Made by a program: the position numbers and the translations under genes. A stretch of 64,000 bases of DNA from assembly GCA_020427395.1 (NCBI GenBank), contig JAGQON010000009.1:1-64000 (forward strand), in the 5' to 3' direction. Positions 1 to 8,597 of the stretch are shown piece by piece; the stretch's first letter is position 1; each line of letters begins with the position of its first letter. Source of the stretch: Phycisphaerales bacterium. Lineage in GTDB: Bacteria > Planctomycetota > Phycisphaerae > Phycisphaerales > UBA1924. Under the pieces are notes generated by a model. It saw only the letters and a list, made by a program, of their open reading frames with translations. It had not been told where the DNA came from and did no database searches.

Positions 1-1617
1 GATCTGGCTCATGACCAAGCCGCGGGCCTTGAGGTCGAGCTGAATGCCCGTGATGCCATCGCGGGTACCCGAGACCTTGAAGTCCATGTCGCCGAAGAAG
101 TCTTCTTCGCCGATGATGTCGGTCACGAAGACCTCGTTCTCGTCGTTGTCATCGGTGAAGCGACCAACCGAGATGCCGGCGCAGGTGTTGGTGATGGGGA
201 CGCCCGCGTCCATCAACGCCAGACAGCCGCCGCAGACCGAAGCCATCGACGAAGAGCCGTTGGACTCGGTGATGTCGCTCACAACACGGATGGTGTAGGG
301 GAAGTCCTCAGCGCTGGGAAGCACGCCCATCAACGAACGCTCTGCGAGCGCACCGTGACCGACTTCGCGACGACCCGGGCCCATGATGCGCCCGGCCTCG
401 CCCACGCAGAAGGGCGGGAAGTTGTAGTGCAGGTAGAACTTCTTGCTGTACTCGGGCATGAGCCCGTCGACGACCTGCTCATCACGGCCGGTGCCGAGCG
501 TGCAGGACACGAGCGACTGGGTCTCGCCGCGCTGGAAGAGGGCCGAGCCGTGGTTGCGGGCGAACTTGCCCACTTCCATGTGCAGCGGGCGGATCTCCTT
601 GAACCCACGACCGTCGGCGCGGGTGCCTTCCTTGATGATCAGCTTGCGGGTGATCTTCTTCTCGAGCTTGCGGAACGCCTCGCTAGCCTGGCCGCGACGC
701 TTCTTGCTCGCTTCCCATTCGCCGGGTGTGCCCGACTCGTTAACCTTGAAGTGCTCATCGAGCATGGCCTTCTTGATTTGCCCGACCTTATCGCCTCGCT
801 CATTCTTGCTCTTGATCTGGCGGGCCTTGGTCAGTTCCTTCTCGACGAGCTTGGTGACCTCGGCCATGACATCATCGGGGATGATGTTCATGTGGTCGCC
901 CAGACGCTTCTCTTTGCCGACCTTGGCGACCAGTTCCTCGATCAGCTCGAGCACGGGCTTGACGCCGTGCTCATAGCCGAACTCGATGGCCGCGAGGACC
1001 TCATCGTCGGGGACTTCTGCGGCGCCGACCTCGATCATGTTGATCCCGTCCTTGTGGCCCGCGAGCACCAGATCGATGTCCGAGTACTCAAGCTGGGCGT
1101 TGGTCGGGTTGATGATGTGGACGATGCCGTCTTCGGTGTGGATGCGACCGACACGCACAGTCGCGGTCGGGCCCTCGAACGGGGCGTCGCTGATCGCCAG
1201 CACGGCCGATGCGGCCGAGCCTGAGATCACATCGGCGTCGTTCTCGCCGTCGTGGCTCATGACCCAGCACTGGATCTGGATCTCTTCGATAAACCCGTCT
1301 GGGAAGAGCGGGCGGATCGGGCGATCGATCATGCGCATGGTGAGGACTTCCTTCTCATTGGGAGCGCCCTCACGCTTGCGGAAACCGCCGGGGAACTTGC
1401 CGCCGGCTGACAGCTTCTCGCGGTAATCGATCTGCATCGGGAAGAAATCGAGGCCCGGACGCGGATCGGCGCGGACCAGCGAGGCGCCGACGGTCGTGTC
1501 GCCGTGGCTCATCAGCACATAGCCCGAAGCGAGCTTGGCGATCTGCCCGGTCTCGATTCGCATCGTGCGGCCGCCGATTTCTTTCTCGACGACGACGGGT
1601 GTGTTTGTGGTTGTCAT
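1..1617 (-). CDS. pnp: Polyribonucleotide nucleotidyltransferase (PNPase), 3' part cut by window edge
   Basis: 3'-to-5' phosphorolytic exoribonuclease of RNA turnover, normally a trimer in the degradosome. The reading frame is open from the ATG at 1617 to the window edge, giving 539 residues of a protein usually near 700. Both RNase PH-type core domains are present. Near the truncated end the motif GDMDFKVSGT carries the Asp and Lys residues that form the catalytic metal site. The C-terminal KH and S1 RNA-binding domains lie beyond the edge. It follows rpsO on the same strand, the classical rpsO-pnp order, but a strong terminator lies between the two, so pnp probably also has its own promoter within 1618-1850. 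AAGGT sits upstream of the ATG. Confidence 0.96.
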   Translation of the reverse strand, partial: MTTTNTPVVVEKEIGGRTMRIETGQIAKLASGYVLMSHGDTTVGASLVRADPRPGLDFFPMQIDYREKLSAGGKFPGGFRKREGAPNEKEVLTMRMIDRPIRPLFPDGFIEEIQIQCWVMSHDGENDADVISGSAASAVLAISDAPFEGPTATVRVGRIHTEDGIVHIINPTNAQLEYSDIDLVLAGHKDGINMIEVGAAEVPDDEVLAAIEFGYEHGVKPVLELIEELVAKVGKEKRLGDHMNIIPDDVMAEVTKLVEKELTKARQIKSKNERGDKVGQIKKAMLDEHFKVNESGTPGEWEASKKRRGQASEAFRKLEKKITRKLIIKEGTRADGRGFKEIRPLHMEVGKFARNHGSALFQRGETQSLVSCTLGTGRDEQVVDGLMPEYSKKFYLHYNFPPFCVGEAGRIMGPGRREVGHGALAERSLMGVLPSAEDFPYTIRVVSDITESNGSSSMASVCGGCLALMDAGVPITNTCAGISVGRFTDDNDENEVFVTDIIGEEDFFGDMDFKVSGTRDGITGIQLDLKARGLVMSQI

Positions 1618-1853
1618 GTTTTTCTACCTTCCAAATGAGGCGCGTGTGATGCGCCGCGTCGGCCGTGAGGTCGCCGATGATGATGCGTCACCGATCACCG
1701 ATTGATCAGCGCACGCACCGCCAGCTCATGGACCCATCCTCACGCATTTGAGAGGCAGAAGACGAGAAACAGTCGCACGCTGGACTGTCCGTCGTCTGCT
1801 GCCACTCTCAATGGGCCCGGGTCTATCTCGGAACGGCTCTGGGGAGCCGCTTA

Positions 1854-1890
1854 CAACAAAGCCCCGCGTGCACTCTCGTACACGCGGGGC
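1854..1890 (-). terminator. Rho-independent terminator of rpsO
   Basis: Perfect 10-bp inverted repeat GCCCCGCGTG / CACGCGGGGC at 1861-1870 and 1881-1890 with a 10-nt loop. Read on the minus strand it is followed by TTTGTTGT. It lies 14 nt past the rpsO stop and separates rpsO from pnp. Confidence 0.85.
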
Positions 1891-1904
1891 GATTGGTTTG
1901 TCTT

Positions 1905-2174
1905 TTACTTACGCAATCCAAGACGCTGAATCGTGTCGATGTATGCGTTATGGTCTTTCTTGGACAGGTATCGGAGCAGGCGGTTCCGCTTCGAGACCAT
2001 CATGACCAGCCCGCGGCGGTTATGGACATCGCCCTTGTTCTCGCGGAGGTGGGTCGCGACCTGCTTGATGCGTGCGGTCAGCAGCGCGATCTGCACCTCG
2101 GGGCTGCCCGAGTCGCCCTCTTTGCGGGCAAAGTCCTTGATGATCTGCTGCTTCTGTTCAGCTGGCAATGGCAT
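1905..2174 (-). CDS. rpsO: 30S ribosomal protein S15
   Basis: Primary 16S rRNA-binding protein of the small subunit; in many bacteria it also represses its own mRNA. It has 89 residues, the exact family length, with the conserved GDSGSPEVQIALLT and RRGLVMMVSKRNRLLRYL segments. The ATG at 2174 is preceded on the minus strand by GGAAGGAA. It is first in the rpsO-pnp pair, with a promoter candidate about 120 nt upstream and a terminator directly downstream. The leader of about 110 nt is long enough to hold an S15 autoregulatory structure, but none was demonstrated. Confidence 0.98.
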   Translation of the reverse strand: MPLPAEQKQQIIKDFARKEGDSGSPEVQIALLTARIKQVATHLRENKGDVHNRRGLVMMVSKRNRLLRYLSKKDHNAYIDTIQRLGLRK

Positions 2175-2292
2175 GAATTCGTTCTTCCTTCCGTCGCGTA
2201 CGCAGCCGTGGATCGGTTCGCTTAGAACCTGTCACTCCACCACTTACGCCGCCAATCTGGCTGCATGACCCGCTCGTTGCGGATCGGTATCT

Positions 2293-2321
2293 ATTCTAGG
2301 CCTCAAGCAGGACATCGCCAA
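2293..2321 (-). promoter_or_regulatory. Probable sigma-70-type promoter of rpsO
   Basis: On the minus strand TTGGCG (2321-2316) and TAGAAT (2298-2293) are separated by 17 bp. These match four and five of the six consensus bases. Transcription would begin near 2286, giving a leader of about 110 nt. Confidence 0.5.
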
Positions 2322-2362
2322 ACCGAGAAACCGTACGAATTTTGACGATTCTGAGCCCGAAA

Positions 2363-3094
2363 TCAGTCCTCTACCCGGGTGTGCAGGTTGCCCTGCTCGC
2401 TCTCCAGGTGCCCGCCGCGGGACATGATGTCGTCGACCACGCCCTTGTACTGCCCATCGGGCATAGGAGGCTCCTTGCCCATCATGTCGCGGAAAAGGTC
2501 GTCGCTGATGCCCAGGTAGACCCGCATGGCGTAGTCGTAGACGGCGTCGTGCTCGTCTCGGGACAGATCGAGGCGGAGCTCGTTGATGATCTTGGTCCCC
2601 ATGCCGATCCATTCATCGAAGGTCTGCTTGGAGATGTTGCTCTGGATCCATTCCCCCAGCGGGTTGCGGAACGGAGGACGGGCGAGCTGGGTGCCCAGCT
2701 GTCCGGTCTTCTGGCACTTGAAGTCGCCGGCCGGCTCCGGGGCCTTCTTGGGCTCGTTGCGAACCTCCGGGAGCGGCGCATTGATCGACTCAAGCAGGTC
2801 GGCGATCGCGTTCTTGGGCATCAGATCACCACGGGTGGTGGCCTCGATATAGCCTTTGGTTAGCACCACCTTGGCCAGATCGACCTTGCCCGCCTTGATA
2901 TAGGCATCGCCCGCGAGCTGGTAGGCCTTGGTCATCGCCTCGTTGATCTCGGCACACTTGGCGAAGGTCTCACCCGCCTCCTCAAACTGTTCGTTCTGCA
3001 GGAAGGCGTTACCCAGCGAGAAGTAGGCCATGTCGTTGCTGGGGTCATCGGCGATGAGTCGCTGGAACTGGGTGATGCGGGTCTGGGGGTCCAT
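2363..3094 (-). CDS. TPR-repeat protein fused to an Fe(2+)-trafficking (YggX-like) domain
   Basis: 243 residues. The first half (about 1-100) is made of tetratricopeptide-like helices, including DMAYFSLGNAFLQNEQFEEA and KAYQLAGDAYIKAGKVDLA. The second half (about 125-215) reads as a YggX domain: FKCQKTGQLG with the family's N-terminal cysteine, LARPPFRNPLGEWI, SNISKQTFDEW and IINELRLDLSRDEHD. Stand-alone YggX is a protein of about 90 residues linked to iron-sulfur cluster protection and iron trafficking. Here the TPR part would add a protein-protein docking surface. The domain call rests on the order of motifs; the iron role is inherited from the family. The gene is monocistronic, with rpsO downstream and a divergent lipoprotein gene upstream. 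Confidence 0.85.
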   Translation of the reverse strand: MDPQTRITQFQRLIADDPSNDMAYFSLGNAFLQNEQFEEAGETFAKCAEINEAMTKAYQLAGDAYIKAGKVDLAKVVLTKGYIEATTRGDLMPKNAIADLLESINAPLPEVRNEPKKAPEPAGDFKCQKTGQLGTQLARPPFRNPLGEWIQSNISKQTFDEWIGMGTKIINELRLDLSRDEHDAVYDYAMRVYLGISDDLFRDMMGKEPPMPDGQYKGVVDDIMSRGGHLESEQGNLHTRVED

Positions 3095-3262
3095 GCAGGT
3101 CCACTCCTTTGGGTCAAATCCGATTGCGGTTGATCATACGCCTGTGAGTGCCCGAATCTTGAATCAGGGTTCCCAATGAAGTGGAGCACGCATCGTGCAG
3201 GTTCATCGAAGATTGACGCGATTCGCACAGCTTCCTGCTCTCCGAAAGGCGATCATGCTCTT

Positions 3263-4729
3263 ATGCTTCGCTTCATATTCTTAGTTCTTTGTTCTGTATT
3301 GGCTGGTTGTGATGCGTTGGTCGAGCGGGCACCGCAGACGACGGTCAACGGCACGCTGCTCGATCGGGCGACCGCCAGGCCTGACCCTGCGTTCAGCTTC
3401 GAGCTTGTCCGCACGCATGATCTCGGTGAACTTGCGACGGGGTACACCCTTCGGCTCACCAGCCAGACATGGCGGGACGAGTCGGAAGTCTCGCACCCGG
3501 TGTGGACGCACAACCTACAGATCGTCCGTCCAGCCGAGCCAGACTCTACGACGGCGCTGCTCGTGATCTCCGGCGGCAGTAGGACCAATGAGTCGCCCAG
3601 CAAGATCGATGACACCCTGCTGCAGCTCGCGCAGGCCACCCGCTCGGTCTGTGTGCTGCTGCCCAATGTCCCCAACCAGCCGCTCGCGATCATCGATCAT
3701 GAGGACCCGAGTGGCGAGGTGGGTCGACGGGAGGACGACCTGATCGCCCAGTCGTGGGTGCGGGCCATCAGGACGCAGGACGCGGGTTGGGTCGCACAGA
3801 TTGCTATGGTGAAATCGGCCATCGCCGCGATGGACGCGACGCAAGAGTTCCTCGCCCAGCAGCCAGAACCACTCACGATCGATGGCTTTCTGGTGACCGG
3901 TGCCTCCAAGCGAGGTTGGACGACATGGCTTACTGGCGCTGTCGACGATCGAGTTCGCGGGCTCATGCCCATCGTGATCGATACCTTCGACCTCCCCGCT
4001 TCGATCGAGCACCACTGGTCGGCCTACGGCGCGTGGTCTCCGGCGATCCATGACTACACCGATCGCGAACTCTTTCGGCCACTGGGCTCCAAGCGTGGAC
4101 GCGTCGTGCGGGAGAATGTCGACCCGTACCTCTACCGCAACCGCTTCACGATGCCAAAGTTCCTGCTCAACTCAACCGGTGATCAGTTCTTCCTGCCCGA
4201 TTCGGTCCAGCACTACCTCGACGATCTGCCCGGGCTCACGAGACTGAGGTTTGTCCCAAACACCGATCATGACCTCGACTTTGATGGCGATGAGCAGCCA
4301 GAGGGGCACCAGAGCGCAATGGAATCACTTGTGGGATTCAGCGAAGCCGTAGAGCACGATCGCCCCCTGCCATCGCTGCATTGGCTGCACGCGGTCGGGG
4401 TCAATCTCTCGGGCAGCGGACCATGCCGAGCCCAGCTGAGCATCCGCTGCGATCAGCAACCCAAGCATGTCACGCTCTGGGAAGCGTTCAACCCGGACAC
4501 AAGGGACTTTCGGCAATCATCGATCGGGAACGCCTGGTCTGCAACGCCACTGACGCCTACACGCGACCATCGAGCCGTCGGGCATGTCGAGATTCCTGGA
4601 TCGGGCTACCGCGCGTACTTCATCGAAGCCCGGTTCGACATACCGGATCAGGATATGGATGTCACCTTCACAACACCTGTATACATCACACCCGACACGA
4701 TGCCCTTCGCAGGTGCACCGATCAGGTAA
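3263..4729 (+). CDS. PhoPQ-activated pathogenicity-related (PqaA-like) lipoprotein
   Basis: 488 residues from the ATG at 3263. This start was chosen over an upstream in-frame ATG at 3176 because it opens directly onto a lipoprotein signal peptide (LRFIFLVLCSVLAGC), with lipobox LAGC and the lipidated cysteine near residue 16. The mature protein resembles the PqaA family of alpha/beta-hydrolase-like proteins. LLVISGGS lies near residue 95, and the nucleophile-elbow-like VTGASKRGWTTWLTGAVDDRV near residue 215 is followed by PIVIDTFD. PqaA was named for PhoPQ-dependent expression in Salmonella; its enzymatic activity is uncertain, and no PhoPQ system is visible here. It converges on nuoC with 18 nt between the stops. 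Confidence 0.8.
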   Translation: MLRFIFLVLCSVLAGCDALVERAPQTTVNGTLLDRATARPDPAFSFELVRTHDLGELATGYTLRLTSQTWRDESEVSHPVWTHNLQIVRPAEPDSTTALLVISGGSRTNESPSKIDDTLLQLAQATRSVCVLLPNVPNQPLAIIDHEDPSGEVGRREDDLIAQSWVRAIRTQDAGWVAQIAMVKSAIAAMDATQEFLAQQPEPLTIDGFLVTGASKRGWTTWLTGAVDDRVRGLMPIVIDTFDLPASIEHHWSAYGAWSPAIHDYTDRELFRPLGSKRGRVVRENVDPYLYRNRFTMPKFLLNSTGDQFFLPDSVQHYLDDLPGLTRLRFVPNTDHDLDFDGDEQPEGHQSAMESLVGFSEAVEHDRPLPSLHWLHAVGVNLSGSGPCRAQLSIRCDQQPKHVTLWEAFNPDTRDFRQSSIGNAWSATPLTPTRDHRAVGHVEIPGSGYRAYFIEARFDIPDQDMDVTFTTPVYITPDTMPFAGAPIR

Positions 4730-4747
4730 AGTGATGGACTTGAAATG

Positions 4748-5296
4748 TCAGGAGCTGGTGCGATCCACGACGCGGTAGGACTCACGCTCACCTCGACCAC
4801 GCAGCGGGTAGTCCTTGCGGAGCGGGTGGGCCGGGTAGTCTTCCCAGAGCAGGATGCGTCGCAGGTCCGGGTGGTTGCGGAAGCGGATCCCGAACATGTC
4901 GAAGACCTCGCGTTCGGTCCACTCGGCACCGGGCCAGAGGTCACATACCGAATCCACGATCAGCGCCGGGTCTTCCTCGATGCCGTCTGTTGGCAACGAT
5001 GGGTCGAGGAATACCTTGACGAAGAACCGATCGTCACGGCTGTAGGCACACAGGTTGTAGACCACAGCGAAGCGCCCCACCGTCTTGGCGGGGTAGTTGA
5101 GGTAGTCGATGCCGATGACATCGGAGAGGAAGTTGTACTTGCACTCCTCATCGTCACGCAGGAACTTCATGATCGCGTGCAGATCGCCCGGCTCGACGAC
5201 GAGCGTCGGCTGATCCCGGAACTCGCTGGCACGGAGCTTGGCGCTGGGGAATCGGCTCTTCACACGCTTGAATGTCGGGTGGTTGACGGTGCTCAT
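4748..5296 (-). CDS. nuoC: NADH-quinone oxidoreductase subunit C
   Basis: Subunit of the peripheral arm of respiratory complex I. It has 182 residues with the full family signature: [20 protein letters not shown] followed by [20 protein letters not shown] at the C-terminus. It is a single NuoC, not the NuoCD fusion. The ATG at 5296 has AGGGAG upstream. No other nuo gene lies within the window: the upstream neighbour is an unknown protein and the downstream one a convergent lipoprotein gene. This subunit is therefore detached from the usual nuoA-N operon, at least on this side. Confidence 0.96.
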   Translation of the reverse strand: MSTVNHPTFKRVKSRFPSAKLRASEFRDQPTLVVEPGDLHAIMKFLRDDEECKYNFLSDVIGIDYLNYPAKTVGRFAVVYNLCAYSRDDRFFVKVFLDPSLPTDGIEEDPALIVDSVCDLWPGAEWTEREVFDMFGIRFRNHPDLRRILLWEDYPAHPLRKDYPLRGRGERESYRVVDRTSS

Positions 5297-5368
5297 GGTG
5301 CTCCCTGACTCTTCGAAGAAATGGGCATCGCGACGCCCATACTACTCTAGCAAGGTTGCCGCTTCGGG

Positions 5369-6052
5369 TCAGGATTCGATAGGAGGACCGGGCTCGATTC
5401 GGGCGATATCGCTGGGGTCCAGGAGCACGCAGCGTCTGGCCGACTCGATCAGCGGGCGGAGCTTCTCATCAAGCATGCCTTGATCGATCGCCCCCGCTCC
5501 TACCGAGGCCGGAACGAGCCGACTCTTGTCCGCATTCCAATCCACCGATCGCATGAACACGCCCCAGACCCGTCCGTGGGCAACCATCTGCTCGCAGAGC
5601 TCGGTGATGCGATCCAGGTGATCCTCGATATCGCGCATCATCGACGGAACCACCCAACCCAGCGGATCGAGCAGGAGCATGGCGCCCTGCCCCGCTCCCC
5701 TCGTGCACCAGTTGAGCGTGCAGACGGCATCGCTGAGCATACCGGTGCTGCTCGGACGGATGACCAGCTGGGTGCCGCTGTTGCCAGCGGTCTCGCTTGC
5801 GTCTCGGAACGCCTGGTCGAACCGCTCCCACCCCAACTGCGACCAGCTCTGGAGCCAGGAACTCGCATCCTCATCGGGCGATGCACCCCGGTGCCCGACA
5901 TCATCTCCGAGCACCACCGCGTCCGGGGTTGGAACCGGCACGATCAGCCCCTCGAGCAGGGATCGCTCGGGCTCAATCGCATGCGTTTCACCCAGAACCA
6001 GATCTCGATACACCTTGCCATGAGGGTCGTCATGCTGGATGAGGATGATCAT
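5369..6052 (-). CDS. Hypothetical protein of 227 residues
   Basis: Not recognised. The ATG at 6052 was chosen over a TTG six bases upstream because AGGG lies seven bases before it. The protein starts MIILIQHDDPHGKVYRDLVLGE and looks like a mixed alpha/beta cytoplasmic protein without signal peptide or membrane segment. The middle contains SGTQLVIRPSSTGMLSD and GAMLLLDPLGWVVPSMMRDIEDHLD, which read like beta-strand/helix units. Codon use matches its neighbours, so it is very probably a real gene. It is transcribed toward nuoC with about 70 nt between; a shared transcript is possible. It is divergent from the small gene at 6251. Confidence 0.7.
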   Translation of the reverse strand: MIILIQHDDPHGKVYRDLVLGETHAIEPERSLLEGLIVPVPTPDAVVLGDDVGHRGASPDEDASSWLQSWSQLGWERFDQAFRDASETAGNSGTQLVIRPSSTGMLSDAVCTLNWCTRGAGQGAMLLLDPLGWVVPSMMRDIEDHLDRITELCEQMVAHGRVWGVFMRSVDWNADKSRLVPASVGAGAIDQGMLDEKLRPLIESARRCVLLDPSDIARIEPGPPIES

Positions 6053-6250
6053 GCACAACCCTATTCACAATCCATTCACAAGCACGCGAAAGCTGCGCTT
6101 CGGGCGCAGAATTCTGTGGGCGTGTTGGGTCCGAAGCGGTTATCCGATGCTTTATCGCGCAGGAAGCTCCCGATATGCAGCGGGCACCCGTGATGAGCAA
6201 GGCCGCTCTCAGGGCTGATATGTTCCACTGCGTGAGTACGGAGACTCGCC

Positions 6251-6526
6251 ATGACCGATCTGTTTTCCTGGACCCGTTCCAACACCAAGCGTGATCTCGA
6301 TCGGGGCTGTGCGCCTCGCGCCGAGCTCTCGATCGAGCAGGTCGTTGATCAGATCATCACGATCAACCGCTCGGCAACCGTCGAGTACCTCAAGCAGTTC
6401 AAGCGTGAGTCGCTGGACAAGTACCTCGATCACCTGCTGGAGTCGCAGAAGCCGCGTGGACGGGAGTCCCACTGGGACCGCCCGGGCGATGCGCCTGCGA
6501 TCATGGTGCGTCGACGCGTGGCCTGA
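6251..6526 (+). CDS. Small hypothetical protein, 91 residues
   Basis: Not recognised. The ATG at 6251 is preceded by GGAG with seven bases between. The protein is soluble, starts MTDLFSWTRSNTKRDLDRG and has a helical centre (IEQVVDQIITINRSATVEYL, then FKRESLDKYLDHLLES) followed by a basic tail ending in VRRRVA. The charge pattern of the helices suggests a small helical regulator or adaptor, which is only inference. A clear Rho-independent terminator follows 75 nt downstream, so the gene seems to be its own transcription unit. Confidence 0.65.
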   Translation: MTDLFSWTRSNTKRDLDRGCAPRAELSIEQVVDQIITINRSATVEYLKQFKRESLDKYLDHLLESQKPRGRESHWDRPGDAPAIMVRRRVA

Positions 6527-6600
6527 GGGCTGATTCAGACACATTGATACCGGTGTGCCGGCTGCGCTAGGGATATCGCAACGAGCACTCTCTCCCTGTC

Positions 6601-6638
6601 GGGCGGATCTGTGGTGGGATCCGCCCGGCTTCTTTTTT
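6601..6638 (+). terminator. Rho-independent terminator after the small gene at 6251
   Basis: Perfect 9-bp inverted repeat GGGCGGATC / GATCCGCCC at 6601-6609 and 6618-6626 with an 8-nt loop, then GGCTTCTTTTTT. Confidence 0.85.
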
Positions 6639-6914
6639 GGCCTTTGGGTGAATTCTGGTCCTGAACGGGTTATCGCGTCTCAAGCCGGTTTGGGGACTCG
6701 TCCGATAAGGGGTAGTGAACGAGGCGTGCTCGGCCGCGGGCGGAGCCCCGCACGCACGCCCCGCGTCCCCCACCACGCCCACAGGACTTTGGGCAGGGAC
6801 GACACAGATCGGCTCGACCGGGCGGAGCCCGCCGACCACGGACGAACACCCCGCGGGTACGCGTTGGGGGGAAGCGTCGCCGAGCGTGCTCGGCTCGCTC
6901 AGCGGAGTGCCGTC
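6639..6914 (+). other. GC-rich leader region before the TolB-like gene
   Basis: No convincing gene. The stretch is open in the frame of the following gene, but both strands are open here because of high GC, and the composition does not look coded. It holds two copies of GGGCGGAGCCC (6738-6748 and 6820-6830) and two of GCGTGCTCGG (6724-6733 and 6884-6893). These are individually able to form short GC-rich hairpins. Probably 5' untranslated and promoter DNA. Confidence 0.4.
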
Positions 6915-8483
6915 ATGCGCCACGCCATCAACACATCGGGATCCACCATGAACACCAAGAACCGCTCTTCCTTGCTGTGCCCTGTTCTCATGATCGCCTG
7001 CGCCGGGTCGCTCGCTGTGCTGCCCGCGTGCGGCGCCAAGCGGACTGGGTTCTTCAACAAAAACAAGCAGTCGCAGATCGAAGCTCAGCAGGCCCAGGCC
7101 CGCACCAGCAGCTACCTCGTTGCGTCAGAAACACCATCACGCAGCACCGCTGGCGCCGGCAACACTCGGTCAAACGTGCACATCGACGAACCCCGTCTTG
7201 GCGGTTCGCTTCAGAGCAACTCCAGCGCCAGCATCACCGCCATGAGCGCGGAGGACACCGCTGGAACCACCCCGATGAGGAAGGTGGCGTCCAGTGAACC
7301 CACCACCGGCTTCAAGGACGAGCAGATCGGTGGCAGCGCCGAGCAGCAGAACATGCGTCTGGGCAACGCGGACGCGGCCACGCCCGTTGCCCGTGACCCC
7401 TATTTCAGCGACAGCACCGAATCGCCTGCGGCCCTCCGCTCGGGCGACATCAGCGCTTTCGTGTATGCCAACGCGATGGGCATCGAGCTGCCAAGCGAGA
7501 CCACCACCGATGCGGTCCGAGCGACGATCAATGTCCGCCAGGTCACCAGCTCGTACGCGGGTTCGGACTTCGACCCAACCGTGACTGCCGACGGGCGTTA
7601 CCTCGTCTTCGCGAGCACCCAGCACCGCCCCACCGCTGATATTTACATGAAGTCCAACAACGGCTCGGTTGTGACCCGCCTGACGGACGACCCGGCGCAG
7701 GATGTCATGCCCGCGATCTCGCCCGATGGCAACTTCATCGCGTTCGCCTCCGACCGCACCGGCAGCTGGGACCTGTTCGTCATGCCCTTCGAGGGCGGCA
7801 AGGTCGTTCAGCTCACCGCCGAGAGCGCCCACGATCTGCATCCGACCTGGTCGCCCGACGGGCGTCAGATCGCGTTCTGCCGTCTCGGGCAGCAGTCTGG
7901 TCGCTGGGAGATCTGGGTTAAAGATGTACTGAGCGACGCGGGTCCCCAGTTCGTCGGCTTCGGTCTCTTCCCCGAGTGGTGCCCGGTGTCGGGCACCGGC
8001 ATCGCCGGCGCGGACCAGATCCTCTTCCAGCGTTCGCGTGAGCGTGGCGATCGCGCCTTCTCGGTCTGGACCCTGGATTACAACCCCGTTCCCGGCACCG
8101 CCGGTCGTGAAACCGAGATCGCCGCGGGCCCCAATCAGGCCCTGATCAACCCTTCATGGTCTCCCGATGGCAAGTTCATCACCTTTGCCGCGGTCCCGAA
8201 CTCTGAGTCGTGGGCGCAGGGCGGCACAGCCCGCCCAGAGTCTTCCACGATCTGGATGGTCTCGACCGCAGGCACCGGCAAGATCAAGCTGACCGATGGC
8301 GACACGATCGACCTGATGCCGGTCTGGGGGCGCAACAACGACATCTTCTTTGTCTCGAATATGGACGGGCAGGACCACCTTTGGTCGATGGAACTCTCAC
8401 CGGCCATCCGTGCCGCGAGCCTGACCATGCCCAACATGTCTGATTCCTTCGCCACTGTTCCCACCGGCGAAAGCAACGAATAA
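6915..8483 (+). CDS. TolB-like PD40 beta-propeller lipoprotein
   Basis: 522 residues from the ATG at 6915, which has CGGAG seven bases upstream; an ATG at 6948 is an alternative. The N-terminus is a lipoprotein signal: SLLCPVLMIACAGSLAVLPAC, cysteine lipidated. A low-complexity Ser/Thr/Ala-rich linker of about 130 residues follows. From about residue 210 there is a beta-propeller of PD40/WD40-like repeats of the TolB type: TVTADGRYLVFAST, AISPDGNFIAFASDRTGSWDL, TWSPDGRQIAF and SWSPDGKFITFAA. TolB propellers link outer-membrane lipoproteins and the Tol system. This protein lacks the TolB N-terminal domain and Tol neighbours, so a cell-envelope scaffold role is only inferred. A second lipoprotein gene follows 114 nt later. 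Confidence 0.85.
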   Translation: MRHAINTSGSTMNTKNRSSLLCPVLMIACAGSLAVLPACGAKRTGFFNKNKQSQIEAQQAQARTSSYLVASETPSRSTAGAGNTRSNVHIDEPRLGGSLQSNSSASITAMSAEDTAGTTPMRKVASSEPTTGFKDEQIGGSAEQQNMRLGNADAATPVARDPYFSDSTESPAALRSGDISAFVYANAMGIELPSETTTDAVRATINVRQVTSSYAGSDFDPTVTADGRYLVFASTQHRPTADIYMKSNNGSVVTRLTDDPAQDVMPAISPDGNFIAFASDRTGSWDLFVMPFEGGKVVQLTAESAHDLHPTWSPDGRQIAFCRLGQQSGRWEIWVKDVLSDAGPQFVGFGLFPEWCPVSGTGIAGADQILFQRSRERGDRAFSVWTLDYNPVPGTAGRETEIAAGPNQALINPSWSPDGKFITFAAVPNSESWAQGGTARPESSTIWMVSTAGTGKIKLTDGDTIDLMPVWGRNNDIFFVSNMDGQDHLWSMELSPAIRAASLTMPNMSDSFATVPTGESNE

Positions 8484-8498
8484 CCCACCCACCCGCTC

Positions 8499-8545
8499 GG
8501 CGTGTCGAAAGACACGCCCTGCGTTTCCAGGGGCAGCTGGCCCCG
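8499..8545 (+). promoter_or_regulatory. Two tandem hairpins between two lipoprotein genes
   Basis: GGCGTGTC-GAAA-GACACGCC (8499-8518) is a perfect 8-bp stem closed by a GAAA tetraloop. GGGGC-AGCTG-GCCCC (8531-8545) is a second 5-bp stem. Neither is followed by a T-run. They could be an mRNA-stability or processing element, a weak attenuator, or the leader of the downstream gene. Confidence 0.5.
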
Positions 8546-8597
8546 GTAAGCATCTCGGACGGGAACGGACGCCCGTCTCAGTATCTGGCAGGACGCC

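Noticed and set aside
355-1224. Long plus-strand open frame (289 codons) opposite pnp
   Set aside because: It is the antisense shadow of pnp in GC-rich DNA; the minus-strand frame has a complete PNPase match.
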